Below, one piece after another: positions 1 to 13,000 of a stretch of 64,000 nucleotides of DNA. A program made the translations under genes and the position numbers. This stretch comes from Diplosphaera chodatii (taxonomy: Eukaryota; Chlorophyta; Trebouxiophyceae; Prasiolales; Stichococcaceae). The notes under the pieces were generated by a model that saw nothing but the letters and a program-made list of their open reading frames with translations, was not told the DNA's origin and made no database searches. The stretch covers positions 2,232,001 through 2,296,000 of the forward strand of contig JAALGY010000015.1 in NCBI GenBank assembly GCA_032358165.1, given 5' to 3'. How positions within the stretch are numbered: position 1 is the first letter of the stretch; every line of letters begins with the position of its first letter.

Positions 1-353
1 GCTGTTTGTGATTTGGGTATACCCCACAGTCAACACACATCACTTGCTGCAATGCACGTAGAAGCACGGTTTTCTTGTTTGTGGTGGTAGCTGAAATCGC
101 CATCAAAAGCTCTGCGGCTGATGCGCTCCTGCAGCTAGGCACTGGTTGCTGCTCGCGGCGCCGAACGCTACCATGCGCAGCTGAGCATCCACAGCAGCAG
201 GGCCCCTTTGGCTGCTGCCACAAACGACATGCATATGCCACCTGAATATCGCTGCCTCTTGCGCCCCAAGATGGCAAACAACACGGCCTAGTGCAGCTGT
301 GCAGCTCCGTATACCACAGGGAGCTCCTGTGTTTGCCACAGTGCTGCCTGCTG
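1..353. other. 3' flank of TRAPPC6, no gene seen
   Basis: No open frame here resembles a known protein. Because the TRAPPC6 gene on the minus strand ends at 354, this stretch should hold its 3' UTR and polyadenylation site. I see no TGTAA on the minus strand here, the signal many green algae use. Confidence 0.5.
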
Positions 354-1624
354 TCATCGTGTTTGCCGCGTCACGATGGTGAAGTCCACCGCTGGAAGAT
401 GCGCAGGGTCTGCCGTCACCGTGCAATCTACGCCCAGCGCCTGTGAAGACTCAGATGCATCTACTGTCAGACGCTGATCTGCACAAAAAAATCAGATCAA
501 TAACCTGAACACAAACTGATGCTGAGTTCGCTGTTCTACGGCAATTGATCCAGCCCCCAAGCTGGACCACACCGAGCAAGGTTTTGATATATGTTATGAG
601 CCATGACCGGAGCTACAACCGCCATGGCTGACGATGAGCCCCTTGCAGCGCATGTCACCTGGAGTGCGCCCCGCACAAGGGCGCACGGCAGCAGCAGGTG
701 CTCCGTGGCTGCCTCCTGCGCTGCAGGGCTGGTCATGCCGCTGCCCGCACCGCTGCCGTCCACTGGGTCTGCCGAGAGCGCACGCGTCCACCTGTGGCCA
801 AGGTGGCAGCCACCGTGGCACATGATGACACGACATCCCATCCGGGCAGCTCACAGCTGTCCTCGGGGGTGTGCAAGACAGTGCTGCCTGATCATGGCCT
901 GCAGGTGTGCTGCACCTGAACTGGTTGTCCTTCAGCACAAAAGTGCCTCTGTGGTTTGTGCGCAGGCTGTCCACCTGCATCGATGACAACTGCGTGACAA
1001 TGGAGACTAGGTGCAAGTGCACAAGCTTCCTCTGGCCGGTATGTGCTGTGCATCAGGATTACGGGCCCGAGTGCACACAGCCAGCCGAGCCAGGCCTCTG
1101 TGCAGGGTCTCCTGATGATCGTAGCTCAAATATGCGCGCAGGCTTACATTGGTTCGAAATTTGGCACACCTGCTTGTGGAAGACCTCGCTCCACAGTTCC
1201 TTGCACGCCCATTTGATAACATCCAGCTGCTCTGTCATGCGTGCACGGTCCTGCGTGTATCGCTCTGCCAGCTGCCGCCCCAGCCTCAGGCCTGTGCAGA
1301 TGAGCAACAGCAGGGAATGCATCTCACGCCATTGCTGCCACGCGCAGGAGTGTTTACAGGTCAGTCAACAGCGCTGATGAGACCGCTGTCCAGCAAAGTC
1401 TCCTCCTGCGTTTGTAATACCCAGCGTGGCTGAGAGGGACTGCAGTGAAGTGGGCATTGTATGGTTGGGGCACACACTAGCCGCTCACCAATTGCCTCTA
1501 TCAGCGCAGGCGGCACGACGCCGTCGCCGACGGCCCTGTAGTGCCGCACAACCTCCGCAGTGAGCGCCTCCAGTGCGGCCTCGGCGGCAGTGCGCGGCCG
1601 TGGCGCTGCCACCGCTGCCGCCAT
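354..1624 (-). CDS. TRAPPC6: TRAPP complex subunit TRAPPC6/Trs33 (Bet3 family)
   Basis: Small Bet3-fold subunit of the TRAPP tethering complex, which acts as a Rab GEF and vesicle tether at the ER-Golgi and Golgi. The start ATG is at 1624 (MAAAVAAPRPRT...), followed by a helical segment AALEALTAEVVRHYRA. After an intron comes GLRLGRQLAERYTQDRAR and LDVIKWACKELWSEVF (about 1170-1300), then VDSLRTNHRGTFVLKDNQFR (about 930-1000). A later exon has EHLLLPCALVRGAL (about 650-790). The last exon reads ALGVDCTVTADPAHLPAVDF and ends in TGA at 354-356. This order (LG..L.ERyt, ikficKefW, sLrTNhrG.fvl.Dn.Fr, cglirGaL..lGi...V.a) is that of TRAPPC6A/B and plant Trs33. At least five exons are needed. It shares an upstream spacer with the divergent HECT gene. 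The family assignment is firm; exact splice sites are not. Confidence 0.88.
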
Positions 1625-2542
1625 GGCTGTTCACACCCTGCCGCAGCGGCTGCGCCCGGCTGCGCTCCACTTGATTGGAAGCTCAAAGTCCCTACAGCAC
1701 ACGGTAGCTGCTGAGACTGCGCGGGAGCTGAAGGTCGTCCTGGCCCTGTAAGGATGTACCTGTCGTGATCCGCCGCCCAAGGCGCAGAATGCAGTGCTGC
1801 CGTGCCGTTGTGATAGGGATCCAGATCCTACAACACACAGGTAGGGTTTGCCGAAGCCTGATCGATTATGCACTGCGATGCCGTGTGTGTCAGGGAGCTA
1901 TTGACAAACCTTCGGCTACAGCGTTGGGTGCAGCAGAGCTCTGCAGATCAGACTTGACACGCCTCAAACTTTCGTTCCAAGCCTGAACAGGCCAACCCCG
2001 CGCTCGTATGGCTCCGTAGCTGTTATTGAGGAATCAATGGGTTTTGCAGGTGCTGCGCTCAGGTGTCCAAACACCAATTGCAAAGCCATGTGCATCAGGG
2101 AGCATAGGTATTTTGGGGGTCGAGGGGCAAGGCAACTCCCCTGCTGGTCTGTGCTTTGCAGGCCGAGGGTGTGAGAGACCCGGAGAGCGCTGTCCGACCA
2201 TTCACGGCGCTGACAGGCCAGAGTTTGACTCGCAGTGCTTGCGATCGCACTGCCCATGCTGACACCAAATCATATCCTGCAGCAACATGGACACCCGCCC
2301 TGCAGCGGTCTGCACTGGCGTTTGATAGTCTCAACAAATACACTTGCACAGCGTATGTATTGCTTTTCGCACGCCTGGTCATCACCCTGTCTACGGTGGT
2401 GTGGTCGTGCCAGGCCTGCACCAATCAACCTGTTAAATGCAATGAGTTTCGAGAACGTGCAGACATCATTGACACATGGTATCACTATACCGCAAGCGTA
2501 CGCATGCATAGCCTAGCTTGCGATTCGCGCTAGCTATTCACC
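1625..2542. promoter_or_regulatory. Bidirectional promoter spacer, TRAPPC6 / HECT ligase
   Basis: This is 918 bp between two divergent start codons. No frame here looks like a protein, so the stretch should hold both 5' UTRs and both promoters. I see no clear TATA box or upstream coding exon. Confidence 0.55.
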
Positions 2543-5500
2543 ATGTTTGAGTCGGGGTACAGCAGGCGTCGGGTGAACTTGGGGGGTCGCAGCGGCAAGA
2601 CTGAAACTAGGGAGCAGGTTCTTGCTCGCACCAGGGCAGAGCGAGAAGCGCGGCGTGTGCAAAAGGTAGAAACGCAGGCAGTAACTACGCTGCAGGTGAG
2701 CAGCATTGTGGAGGAGTGCGCTGACTTCATGACGAGATGGTATGTGCTCTTTGCGGTGCATGCCGCACCTGCGCCATGAATGACAATGCAACACCAGCAT
2801 TGATAAGCCCTTTCATGTCCTCAGGCCTTCTGGCGAGCCAGGCATGCGGTGGGGTTGCTGCGCGACGAGGTCCGCGGCACATGGCAGGCGGACTATGGAG
2901 AGTTTGGCGAGCGTGCCACACAGTACGCTGCATGAGCCAGTCGGCCCCGCTCTTCTTCAGTCAGCATCCGCTCATGCAGACACCAAGATGGATAGCATAG
3001 TGCAATGTGCTTGCAGGGAGGCGCTGGTGCATGACGCTTCCTACCTGCAGCGCCTCTGCTTCTTTGTACGGGTGGCAGATGAGCAGGATGTCCGGCGTCT
3101 GGCATCTGCCAGCGGGCTGCTGCTGAATGCTTACCACACCACAGGCATGTGCTGCCGTAGAACAACGCAGTGCAGCATGCGGAATCTGACTGGCAAACGC
3201 GCTCCTGCACAGCTGAGACTGTTTTGTAATATGTGCGGCAGGGCAGCTGCTGCTTGGCAGCCCGGACAGGGCTGTGCACCTGGCCAGCCGGCTGTTGCAG
3301 CTCAGTTTGGATGCTCTGACCATCCATAGGTGCGCCATGGTATGGCATAGATTCCCCCACACTAGTATGGCACCGAGGTTGTGCGGCATGGGCAGCCAGG
3401 GAACTCGAAATGATGCTCGGGTGGTGGACTGCAGGACTGCCTTTGCAGCGCAGCTGGCTGCACCGCGACGTGCGCTGACAGACAGCAGCAGCGAGCCAGC
3501 GCTGCTCACAGAGCTCCTGCTCACCTTGTCAGGTGTGCCTGATTTCAGTTCATCACAGCTTTGCTTGTCGCATGTACATAATGCAGTTGCCCATGCACAT
3601 GGCGTGCACAATCTCCGAGTTGATGCCCTGGGCGTCGGACCTATACTGCAGGGCGGGAGGCGTGGACTGCCACATTGGGGTCAGACGCTGCAGAGTCAGC
3701 AGTGCATGCGGTGCATGCCTGGCTTGTGATGCGGGCGCAGCTGTATCGCAGCCTGGCGCTGCTGCTCGAAGCTGCCGTGCCCGCACCAACAGGGGCAGAT
3801 GGGAAAGCAGCACGCAGCAAATCAGCAGCGCAGACACCGCCACCTGGCACACCTCCTTTGCCACAAACAGTGCCAGCAGCTGAGGCTTTGACAACGACCC
3901 TCACCAGCCGCAATGTCACAGGTGCCGTGGTAGGGATATAGGCATGGCAAGCTTCACAAGAACTCCAACTGAATTGCATGCTTCAGTGAGACCGTGTGCA
4001 TTTGTGTTGCCTTACTGAGGTTCTCTGCTTCCTGGATATCAGACGCTGAACCCAGGACGCAGCTTGCAGCACTGCTGTGTGTGCCGCTGCTCTGGCGGCG
4101 TGTGCCAACGCTCCTGGCAGTCGCACCTCAGATGGTGCGAGCCGCGGCTGCTGCCCTGTCGCTGCTGCCGCTTCAGCAGCTCACAACTGCTTTGGCTGGC
4201 AGCGCCGCAGCAGCCAGCAGCCCTGCGTTTGCAGTTGCAGCCGCGCTGGGCAACCTGCTCGAGGTTGCCCCCAGAGTGCTTCAGGTTGGTATTGTTCTAC
4301 GTCCACTTGCTGGCTTGATGACCCCAAGTATTCCTGGCACACATCGTAGCCGATGAGCATCGTGTTTGAGGAGGTGCAGAAGCTCACCCTGGGTGGTCCA
4401 CTCGAGTGCATGCAATGCATCAGGACACCAAGGCAGCAGAGTCCGAGAGCGGCGTGGACAGTGCATCGGTGCAGCTTCTCAGCCTCTTGCAAGCGCTCAT
4501 GGCAGTGCTGCCGCTCGGCCGGCTGCTGTCAGACCGCACAGCAGCCGGTGGCGATGAAGACGGGTTGACTGCTGGCGGCATGCAGCGAGGCAGCACCGCA
4601 GGTATCTTGCACACCCTCGTGCATACCACAGTGTAATAGTAGCTTGTGTGAGCCCCGCTGCTCCCACAGCCCCCCACTTTGTGAAAGGGCAGCTGTAATG
4701 CTTTCCAATTTGTGCTGTAGACCAACTGGAGCTGCCGCCAGGCTTCCAGTTGCCAGCGGTGATGGCTGCGCAGCTGCTGGCAGCTGGCGCAGAGTCGCTG
4801 CTGCGCTTTCTGGTGCGCCGCATCCTGCCAGCTGGCGATGCTGCCTCTGCGGGTGCGCTGGCTCAACAGCAGCGGCTGCAGCAGGCAGCAGCTGCTCAGC
4901 AGGCGCAGGCAGCACAGCCGCCTGCGCCCCACCAGCAGGGCTTCGGCACCGCAGCAGCCCCAGCATTCGGCGCTCCGTCGCCTGCAGGCGCATTTGGGTC
5001 ACCGCAGCCCGCATTCGGCAGGCCGCGGCCTGCGTCTGGCGGCGCCAGTCCGCCGGCCGGCAGCTGGGCGCTCACAGCTGCTCAGCCACCAGAGCCTGAC
5101 AAGGCAATCTCGACGCTGCTGCAGTTCCTCAACCAGGCAAGCATTGGAAAGACGTGTGCTCACCTATACCAGTGCAGCAATTCAGACAATTGCCACATAT
5201 TATCTCACATTGCATGCTGCCTCGGCGCAGGTGCTGGAGGTGCCCGCGCTCCGGCGGGGCGCACTCATCACCCTGGCGGTCCGCGCCAACCTTGTGGAGC
5301 GCCTGTGGTTCAGCCACGTGCGGGTACTGGGGATCGCATAGCTTCTGATGGGTGTTCTTGCGTGCTTCAGCAGGCTTGCACACCCACCATGCAGCTGTGA
5401 TGCATGGTTGAGGACGTGACGTTGCTGACGCTGCAGGGCATGCAGACACGGTCAGGACGCACCCTGCCACCGCACATCAGCGAGTGGGGACCACCCCTGG

Positions 5501-8500
5501 TGATCCTGGCCCGTGTGCACAGGTATGTATGCATGGGAATGATGGAGTTCCGCAGCCATTCTCCTATTTTCCACACTTTCACCGTTGCAAAGGTTACATG
5601 CCCTCCGGTTGAGGATCTGCAGGTGCATCGGCAATGCATGCAACAGAAGAGCAATATATATGTGAACATGTGTATGCCCCGGCTGCAGCGTGTACCTGCT
5701 GACGGCGGGGGACGGGGAGCTGGCGGGGCGGGGGGCGCCACTGCCGCCGCCCGAGCTGTACGATGCTGCCCGCCCCCACGCTGGGCTGCTGCCCATGCTG
5801 ACCGCGGCGCTGTGGCAGGTGCTGTGGGTGGACGCCGCGCCAGGAGCAGGTCCGCTAAACAAACTGCAGCGCGCCTCTCTTTCTGCTGCCATCTGGGCAC
5901 TGAGGTGTTGCAACAACGGACGACTTGCAGGTCTTCATGTGCCGTGCTGCCACCAGAACACTGGGCAGCATCAGCTCTGGTGCCCGCGAAGCCAGCACAC
6001 GTGCTTTGTCATGCAGGCGCGCTGCACGGTGCCGGCAGCGCCACGGCGGCGGCCGCGCAGCAGCTGCGAGAGGAGGTGCGTGACGCGGCCGGCCGCCTGG
6101 GCCGCCAGCTGTTCGACCGCAACTCGCAGCGCGCCTTCGCGCCCGCCGCCGCCTTTGCAGCCGAGAGCGTGCAGGTCTGTGACCCCAGCCCCTTCGGGCC
6201 CAGCCTGCCTCGCAACACACCAAGGCGGTCTGCATCACACATGGCACTGCCGCCTGCAATGCCAATCCATCATGTGTGGTCCTGCTGGACACGATGCGGA
6301 CAAGGGAGTGTTGCTGATGAATTCTTGGCATCCCATCCCCATCATAGGGAGCATTCCTTTACAGCATCCCTGTGATGATGACATGCCTATTCCTTACCAT
6401 GCAGGCTGAGCGCTTCCTGGCGGAGGCACGCGTCGCGGCTGCGGCGCCGGGCGGCGTGCTGGACTCTGTCAACTCGCGGGTCTCCGGCCTGCTCAGGTGC
6501 GCTGCTGTAGCACATGTTGAGGCGGCACGAGCCTGCTGTCTGGGAGCTTGCACCCTGACGAAGGCATATACTGTCACCTCCTTGCTGAAACGGTCGGAGT
6601 GCACACTGTGCTTCTGGCTGAAACTGCCGACAACATCACACAATGTCCATCCGAATGCTACAGCACCGCATGGTGACATCAACAGGCAGTCCACACTTGC
6701 TGTATTGTTTCACGGCCCCGTGGCGCACTCGCAGGCATGCGCCGTACCTGGTGCAGTTCCAGGAGCGTGCGCACGTGTTCGCGACGCTGGTGGCCACGGA
6801 GAAGCGGGCGCGCGCGGAGGACGACTGGGCTCATGGGCGCCGCTTCAGCGGCCCCGCCGTCGCGACCATCCGCCGGGACCAGCTGCTCACCGACGGCTTC
6901 TCGCAGCTCAACCTGGTGAGCTCCACCACACGATGCCGCAAGTGTGCGGTTCCAGGTACCACACAGGAGAGTGCCCGTGTTCCTGCTGGGCAAACGAGTG
7001 CAGCACAGTGCATCTCCGCATCGTGCGGTATTTTGTCCTGCAAGTCGACTGCCAGTTGTGAGCCGTCAGCGTCCTACACCACAGTGTGTCGGCAACTCCG
7101 TCTACACGCCCTTCTTGCTGTACATCCTCCATACGCTTACAAAGCACCATGCGTGATGCAGCCGGGGGAGGTGCTGCGGGGCCGGGCGCGCATCCAGTTT
7201 GTGGACGAGCACGGGATGGAGGAGGCGGGCATCGATGGCGGCGGCCTGTTCAAGGACTTCATGGAGCACCTGGTCCGCGAGGTGGGTCGGGCATGTGACA
7301 TGTGTTTGGAGCACATCATGTTGATGGCTGGTGGAGCTCACGGATGTCCGCCCTGGCCGCTGTGCCCGGCCACCAGCCAGTGCCACGCACACCAGCGGCC
7401 GGCATCATCATGCGCAACGATGCAGGTTGACACATGCTCTGTTTTCTCAAAGCATGGCAGCAGGCGCGCCTTCTGTGCTGCAGGGCTTCGACCCGAACGT
7501 GGGCCTGTTTGCGGCGACGTCCGACAACCGGCTGTACCCCAACCCGGAGGCGCTCGCCCTGGTCCCCGAGGCGCTGCAGCTGCTCGAGTTCCTGGGGCGC
7601 ATGCTGGGCAAGGTGGGTGGCCATGTCCGCCGTGCACACTGCTTGAATGTTGGCCGGCTGTGAACTGCTGCGCTCAGGTTGGTCATGGCTGCTGCTCTGA
7701 CGCACATTGTGCAACAGCTGCGGCCCCTCCTCCTTCTTATGTGTGGTGGCATGGCTCAAGTGCTCAAGATTAGTTGGCTGTATTCGAGCTTGTAGGTCGG
7801 TCGTCATGAGCATAGTCTGTGCAAATTGCTACCAGGCAGCCTCTGACATGTGTGCAGGCCATGTTCGAGGGCATCCTGCTGGAACTGCCGCTGGCGGGGT
7901 TCTTCCTCAAGAAGTTCCGCTCCGGGGCCTGGTGCGACGTCGACGACCTGCCCACGCTGGATGCCGAGCTGTACCGCAACCTCATGGTGCTGCGCGACTA
8001 CGAGGGGGACGCGGCTGACTTGGCGCTGACATTCACCGTGGCAGACTCCACCCTGGGCGCCCACCGCGAGGTGCGGGGTTGATAACATGGTTGTGGCACC
8101 ACTCCCGCTGCCTCCTGTCACAGGCCCGGTCGTGGCAGCACACGAGCAAAGTAGCAGCACTATCGTTGATGTCTGGTCACCTGTCCAAGACGAGCGGACG
8201 CCACATGGAGCGTCTGAGAGCTTGGTCTGTGATACTGCATGCCTGCTGGCTGAGCTGGCAGCAACGTGGCCTGTGTGATGTATCAACGCAGGTGGAGCTT
8301 GTCCCTGGGGGCCGCGAGGTGGCGGTGACAGACGCCAACAAGCTGGCATACATCCACCGTGTCGCCGACTTCCGGTTGAACACGCAGCTGGTGCGCACCA
8401 GTCTCTGCACCGCATGAGCAGAGGCGACCAGCGAGCTGACTGCATCGGCACAGATGGGTTGTTGGGTGATGCATGTCATTGAGCTGCCATGATCCTCTCC

Positions 8501-9721
8501 ACTTTTCGTATCACATATTGCCATGAAACGTCGCCCACTGTCATGGCTGCAGCTTGTTGAATCTCAGTGCCAGGTGACTGGACTAATGCCACAGTCTGCC
8601 AAGCGTCATGCTCATCCAGCATCGTGCTGTGCCTGGCAGGCTGGCCTCACCGCAGCCTTCAGGGCGGGGCTGTCTGATGTCATCCCGCCCGCGTGGATCA
8701 CCATGTTTGCGCCGGGCGAACTCCAGACGCTTATTAGCGGAGCAGGTGAGCGCACTCCCACCCCCACGATATCTGGTGCTGCCGGAAGGCTGCTCCGGGG
8801 TGCTGGAAGCACTGACTCACAGTCTGAAGGCTGGAGCATGGTGCACGCGTCTGCCACTTTCAGCATGTTGGATGTCGCTGTAGGCGGCGGCGCGCTGGAT
8901 GTGGGCGATCTGGCGGAGCATGTGGAGTTTGCGGGCGGCTACCACAAGGACCACCCGATGATCGCCAATCTGTGGGAGGTGCGGCTGATGAATGTATGGG
9001 TGATACGGTCCTTGACGCTCAGGCACAGCGTGTCACCTGACATATTGCAAGACCTTCATGGCGTACCTGCTGGCTGGCACTTTCGTTCATGTATGCGTGC
9101 ACTGCCTTCCGCCTTTCCCATCGTAGGCACTGCTCTGCGTACAGCTCAGTGTAGCACACTTGTACAGTGCGTCCTTATGCTGTATAGTGTGAGATTAACT
9201 CTCGACACTCCTATGACTCTGCTCCCGCTTGTGCCGCAGGCGTTGCGGTCGTTCAGTGTGGAGGAGCAGGGGGCGTTCCTGCGGTTCGTGACGGCGGTGT
9301 CGCGCGGCCCGTTGCTCGGCTTCCGCTACCTGGAGCCGCCGCTCTGCATCCAGGTGCGCCGTGCAATCCCTTCAGCCTTGTGCTGTGAACGGCATGTGTT
9401 ACAGCCTGAACCTTGTGCCGGCCACTGGCCGTGAGCTGCAAAGCTTCGGTTGTTGTGCTTTGCTACCATGTAGTCTACTCTGGGAGAATGTAGCTCGTTC
9501 ACCGTGGGCTTGTATGCATTGCGCTTTGCTTGAGGCATTACCAACTTGCTTGCTGACGGCAGATGGCGGGGGGCGTGCTGGACGAGCGGTCTTCACAGCG
9601 CCTCCCGTCTGCAGCCACATGCATGAACCTGCTGAAGCTGCCGCCCTACAAGTCCCTGGACGAGCTCAAGTCCAAGCTGCGGTATGCCATCCGCGAGGTC
9701 GCCGGCTTCGACCTCAGCTAG
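2543..9721 (+). CDS. HECT-type E3 ubiquitin ligase, UBE3C/UPL6 class
   Basis: Transfers ubiquitin from an E2 to substrates through a cysteine thioester. The start is chosen at 2543 because MFESGYSRRRVNLGGRS matches the N-terminal signature of UBE3C/UPL6 proteins, followed across the first intron by an IQ-like helix (TLQAFWRARHA, about 2685-2850). The middle exons (3.0-6.5 kb) are helical and Ala/Leu rich, with a Gln-Ala and Gly-Phe-Gly low-complexity patch near 4860-5060. The HECT domain runs over exons from about 6.7 to 9.72 kb: RARIQFVDEHGMEEAGIDGG, FKDFMEHL, LYPNPEAL, LLELPLAGFFLKKF, DLPTLDAELYRNL, AYIHRVADFRLNTQ, VIPPAWITMFAPGELQTLI, and HPMIANLWE. The last exon (9563-9721) holds RLPSAATCMNLLKLPPY, with the catalytic Cys codon at 9620-9622, and ends AGFDLS. 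About 20 exons are needed. All landmarks of an active ligase are present. Family is certain; the choice between UPL6- and UBE3C-like naming is not. Confidence 0.93.
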
Positions 9722-10034
9722 CACTCTGGGCTGCATTACATGATGGCGCTGAGAAGCGCTGAGCAGCAGCGGCTGTGGTCCCATCGTCATCTGCTGCTGC
9801 TGGGCACGCTGAGTGATCATGTACATGTTAGTATGTGTAGGTTTTGTTTGTTTCATGTAGAGTAGTGTATTACACTGTAGTATGGTTTGATCTGGATTGT
9901 ACTGGCATGGCATGAAATGGCGCGTCGCAGGTGTTTCCAGCAAGGCAACTGAACCCCAACAACTTTGCATTTGCATTCCAACACTTTGTCGGTACCGAAG
10001 CCACAGGGCAGAGCTGCATGAGCTTCACACGCAA
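9722..10034. other. Convergent 3' spacer, HECT / symplekin
   Basis: This is 313 bp between two convergent stop codons, holding both 3' UTRs. It is T/G-rich on the plus strand around 9815-9900, as expected for a 3' UTR. No gene is seen. Confidence 0.6.
9870..9874 (-). terminator. Candidate TGTAA polyadenylation signal (symplekin)
   Basis: TTACA on the plus strand reads TGTAA on the minus strand, about 160 nt past the symplekin stop. TGTAA is the usual green-algal poly(A) signal. It is a five-base match, so supporting evidence is weak. Confidence 0.3.
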
Positions 10035-13000
10035 TTAGTCTTGTTCGCCTTGTAGCACTCTGAGCGTGTCTAGTGATACACCCACACGGCAGTCAGGTGC
10101 CGCTGCAAATGCCGCCAGCTGCACAGGGAAACAACATTGTGTGAGCCAAGCTCGTTCGCAACATTCGGTGGAGACATATGGCAGTCCTCTTGATACCTCT
10201 CCGTGATGTGTCTCTTCGCTACGGCATGGGCAGCAGCCAAGCGGCGTGTGTGCAGTCATGTCTATGCAGATGTCTTCAGTGGGCAACATGCACTCTGGCA
10301 GGATCTTTTCAATGGCGTCAAGCGAGCCGCAGCAACACGACACATCGGAGCACTGAACAAAACTGGGCAAGGACCGAAGACATGGCACAGCCTGTTCCGT
10401 ACGAAACACAACGACAACCTTGGGTCGCAGCACCGCGCCCTGCCGCATCGCCACCAGAGCTTTGGCGAGCACCGAGGGCGGTAATGACAGCAGCGCGGGG
10501 TAGGCAGGCGGCCCCGCCTGCTCCGCCGCCAGCAGCCAACCCTTCCACTGCGCGCTGTTGTTCCACACCTGCACCACGTGCATGTTTGTGCTTCTGTCCT
10601 GCTGTTGCCGACAAGCAATGACAATGTGTCGCACCACATGAGGTACAGAGAAGACGGGACAAGTGTAGGCATCGAGAATAGAAGAGTGGCAGTGCATGTG
10701 GTACGAGTTTGCCGATTGGCTGTTCATTGAAACCTGCAGCTTATGCAGTTGTTGAAGAGCCCGGGTCCAACTGCTTCGCGCAACCATGCACATGTCGGGT
10801 CCGTCTAGCTCTGAACCTCCACGGCTCAGCACCATGCGCCAATTCACAGAGATGTGTCAGCCCGCCGGCTGGCGCTCACCTGCTTGCCCACCAGCGTGGT
10901 CAGCAGCTCCAACACGAAGGGCTTGAGCTTCGGCCACGCCGCACCCGCCTGCACGACACACCCCTCCCACGTCATGCACATCCCCTCGTGATCTTGCCCG
11001 AGAGCAGCTGGCATGGACCTGGCATTGCTGGATGCACGCCTTCTCCGGCGTGCACAGCGTCCAGCGTGCAAGGCTTTAGGGTTTGAGGTTCAAGCAAAGG
11101 GACAGGCGTGCGCGCCTGCATGACGAAGCGCATGAACAGCGGCGGCAGCGGCGACCTGCCGACCAGCTGCCCCACCGCCGAGGCGGCCGCCTCCGGGGGG
11201 AACGCCTCGCGGTTGGCGAGGCACGCGCTCAGCGCCGCCATCAGCGCCCGCAGCGGCACCCCACTGCATTGCCAGGTGGTTTCAAAGTATCTAAGAGTTG
11301 CAACATGACTATGCTCGGTTGTCATCTGATAAGATGCGAATCGTCAGAGCACCGATACAAATGAGTGACGCTCTGAAGTCGAGCATCGTCGATCTTTTGG
11401 GTGGGGACCACGTTTTTGTTCCAGCCCGACGGCTGGTTTGCACGCCGGAAAACAGACCCGGGGCTGGGCACGATGCTGTGGAGGCCGATGAGCAGCTGCG
11501 CGGGCGTCATCTGCGGCGCGCCCCCCGCCGCTGGCCGTGCCATCAGCAGCCGCTTCACCGCCGCGTCGAACGTGGCGGTGTCGCCTGCGCACCCACAGCC
11601 CCGGTGCATTGTCTGTTTGCTCACCGCTGGTCCCCGTGCGACAGGTACAGCGCCTAGCACCGCGCGTTCATGCCTCGGCAGTATCGGCCAGGTATACGGG
11701 GCAGCACCTGCGGCGCAGGTGGCGGCGGCGGCCGGGAGCAGCTGCGAGGCACGCTCCCGCGGCGCCCCCGCCAGCACCGGCACAGCCCACCGCACGTCGC
11801 CCGCCTGGTCGTACCGCCGCAGCGCCGCCGCCACCAGCGGCTGCGGCGGCGGCGCCGCCTCTGCAGGACCAGGTTGGCAAAGGCGGTGTGCTGACCACTT
11901 TGCTGCCAACGTGCTTGTGGCTCGCTTGTGAGCCCGAGACGATCATGCCATAGGCCGAAGGCTACTGCTTGTTGCAAGCGCTAATGCTTACTGACAGGTT
12001 CTTTGAGCAGCACTTCGACATTATTGGAAGTGACGCATCTGCCATGCCAAGCGCACTACAAACAGAGTCGATTGGTAAATTAGTTAGGGTTCTGGAGCAA
12101 GTCCATTCTGGAGCAAGTCAGCTGCAGACAGCTGCCCAGACCATGGAGCACACCTGTGAGCACGTGCAGCATGTGCAGCAGGAGCTTGTCGGAGCCGGGC
12201 GGCGACTCGGCGACCAGCGCCAGCAGCTGCTGCGCCTGGGCGCCGATGGTGCGGGCCAGCCCCGGAGCATTCCGCAGTATGGCGGCCTGCCCCGCCGGCG
12301 AGGCTCCAGCAAACACCTGCTTTCCAGTGCAGCAAAGGTGCATCAAACACTTGACGTGCGATGATTGACATGGGGTTGGCGGGCCGCTCAAGCACTGTAT
12401 ACATGGGTGCGCCAGGGGGGCGAAGACCGCGCCGTTGCACGCCGCACAGGGGGCCCACCTCCAGCAGCTGTGGCAGCAGCGAGTGGCGCTTGGTACACAG
12501 CGCGCAGTACAGGCCGCACCGCCGAGCCGCCGCCGCCACCTCCGCCTGGCCGCCGCCGCCGCCGCCGTTGCTGACAGCTGGAGGCTGCTCCGCTGGCGCC
12601 TCTACTGGCGCGGGATCCGCACCTGCGCCCTGCTGGGCGGCTGGCGACTCTGCTCCGGCGGTGAACACTGCAGGCTGCGCCGCCGATGCCAGCAGCAAGC
12701 CGAGCTGCTGGCGGGCGAAGGCCTCGACCTGGCAGCCAGGGCGGGGATGTTGAGCATGTGGTGATGGCCGCCAACCTGACCAGGGCTGATACCCATCCCT
12801 GACGCACACGACTCAAAGGGTGGACATGCAACAGCATGCATGCCCGAGGGTGATGCAGGTGTCACCTGTGCAGTGGCGAGCGGCTGCGGGAACAGCCGGT
12901 TGGCCAGCAGCCGGATGGCTTTGCTGTGCACGCCGGCGTCCTCCGCCACCGCAGCACCCAGAATGACGCCGAGCGCCGCACCCCTGCGCACCAGGCTGGC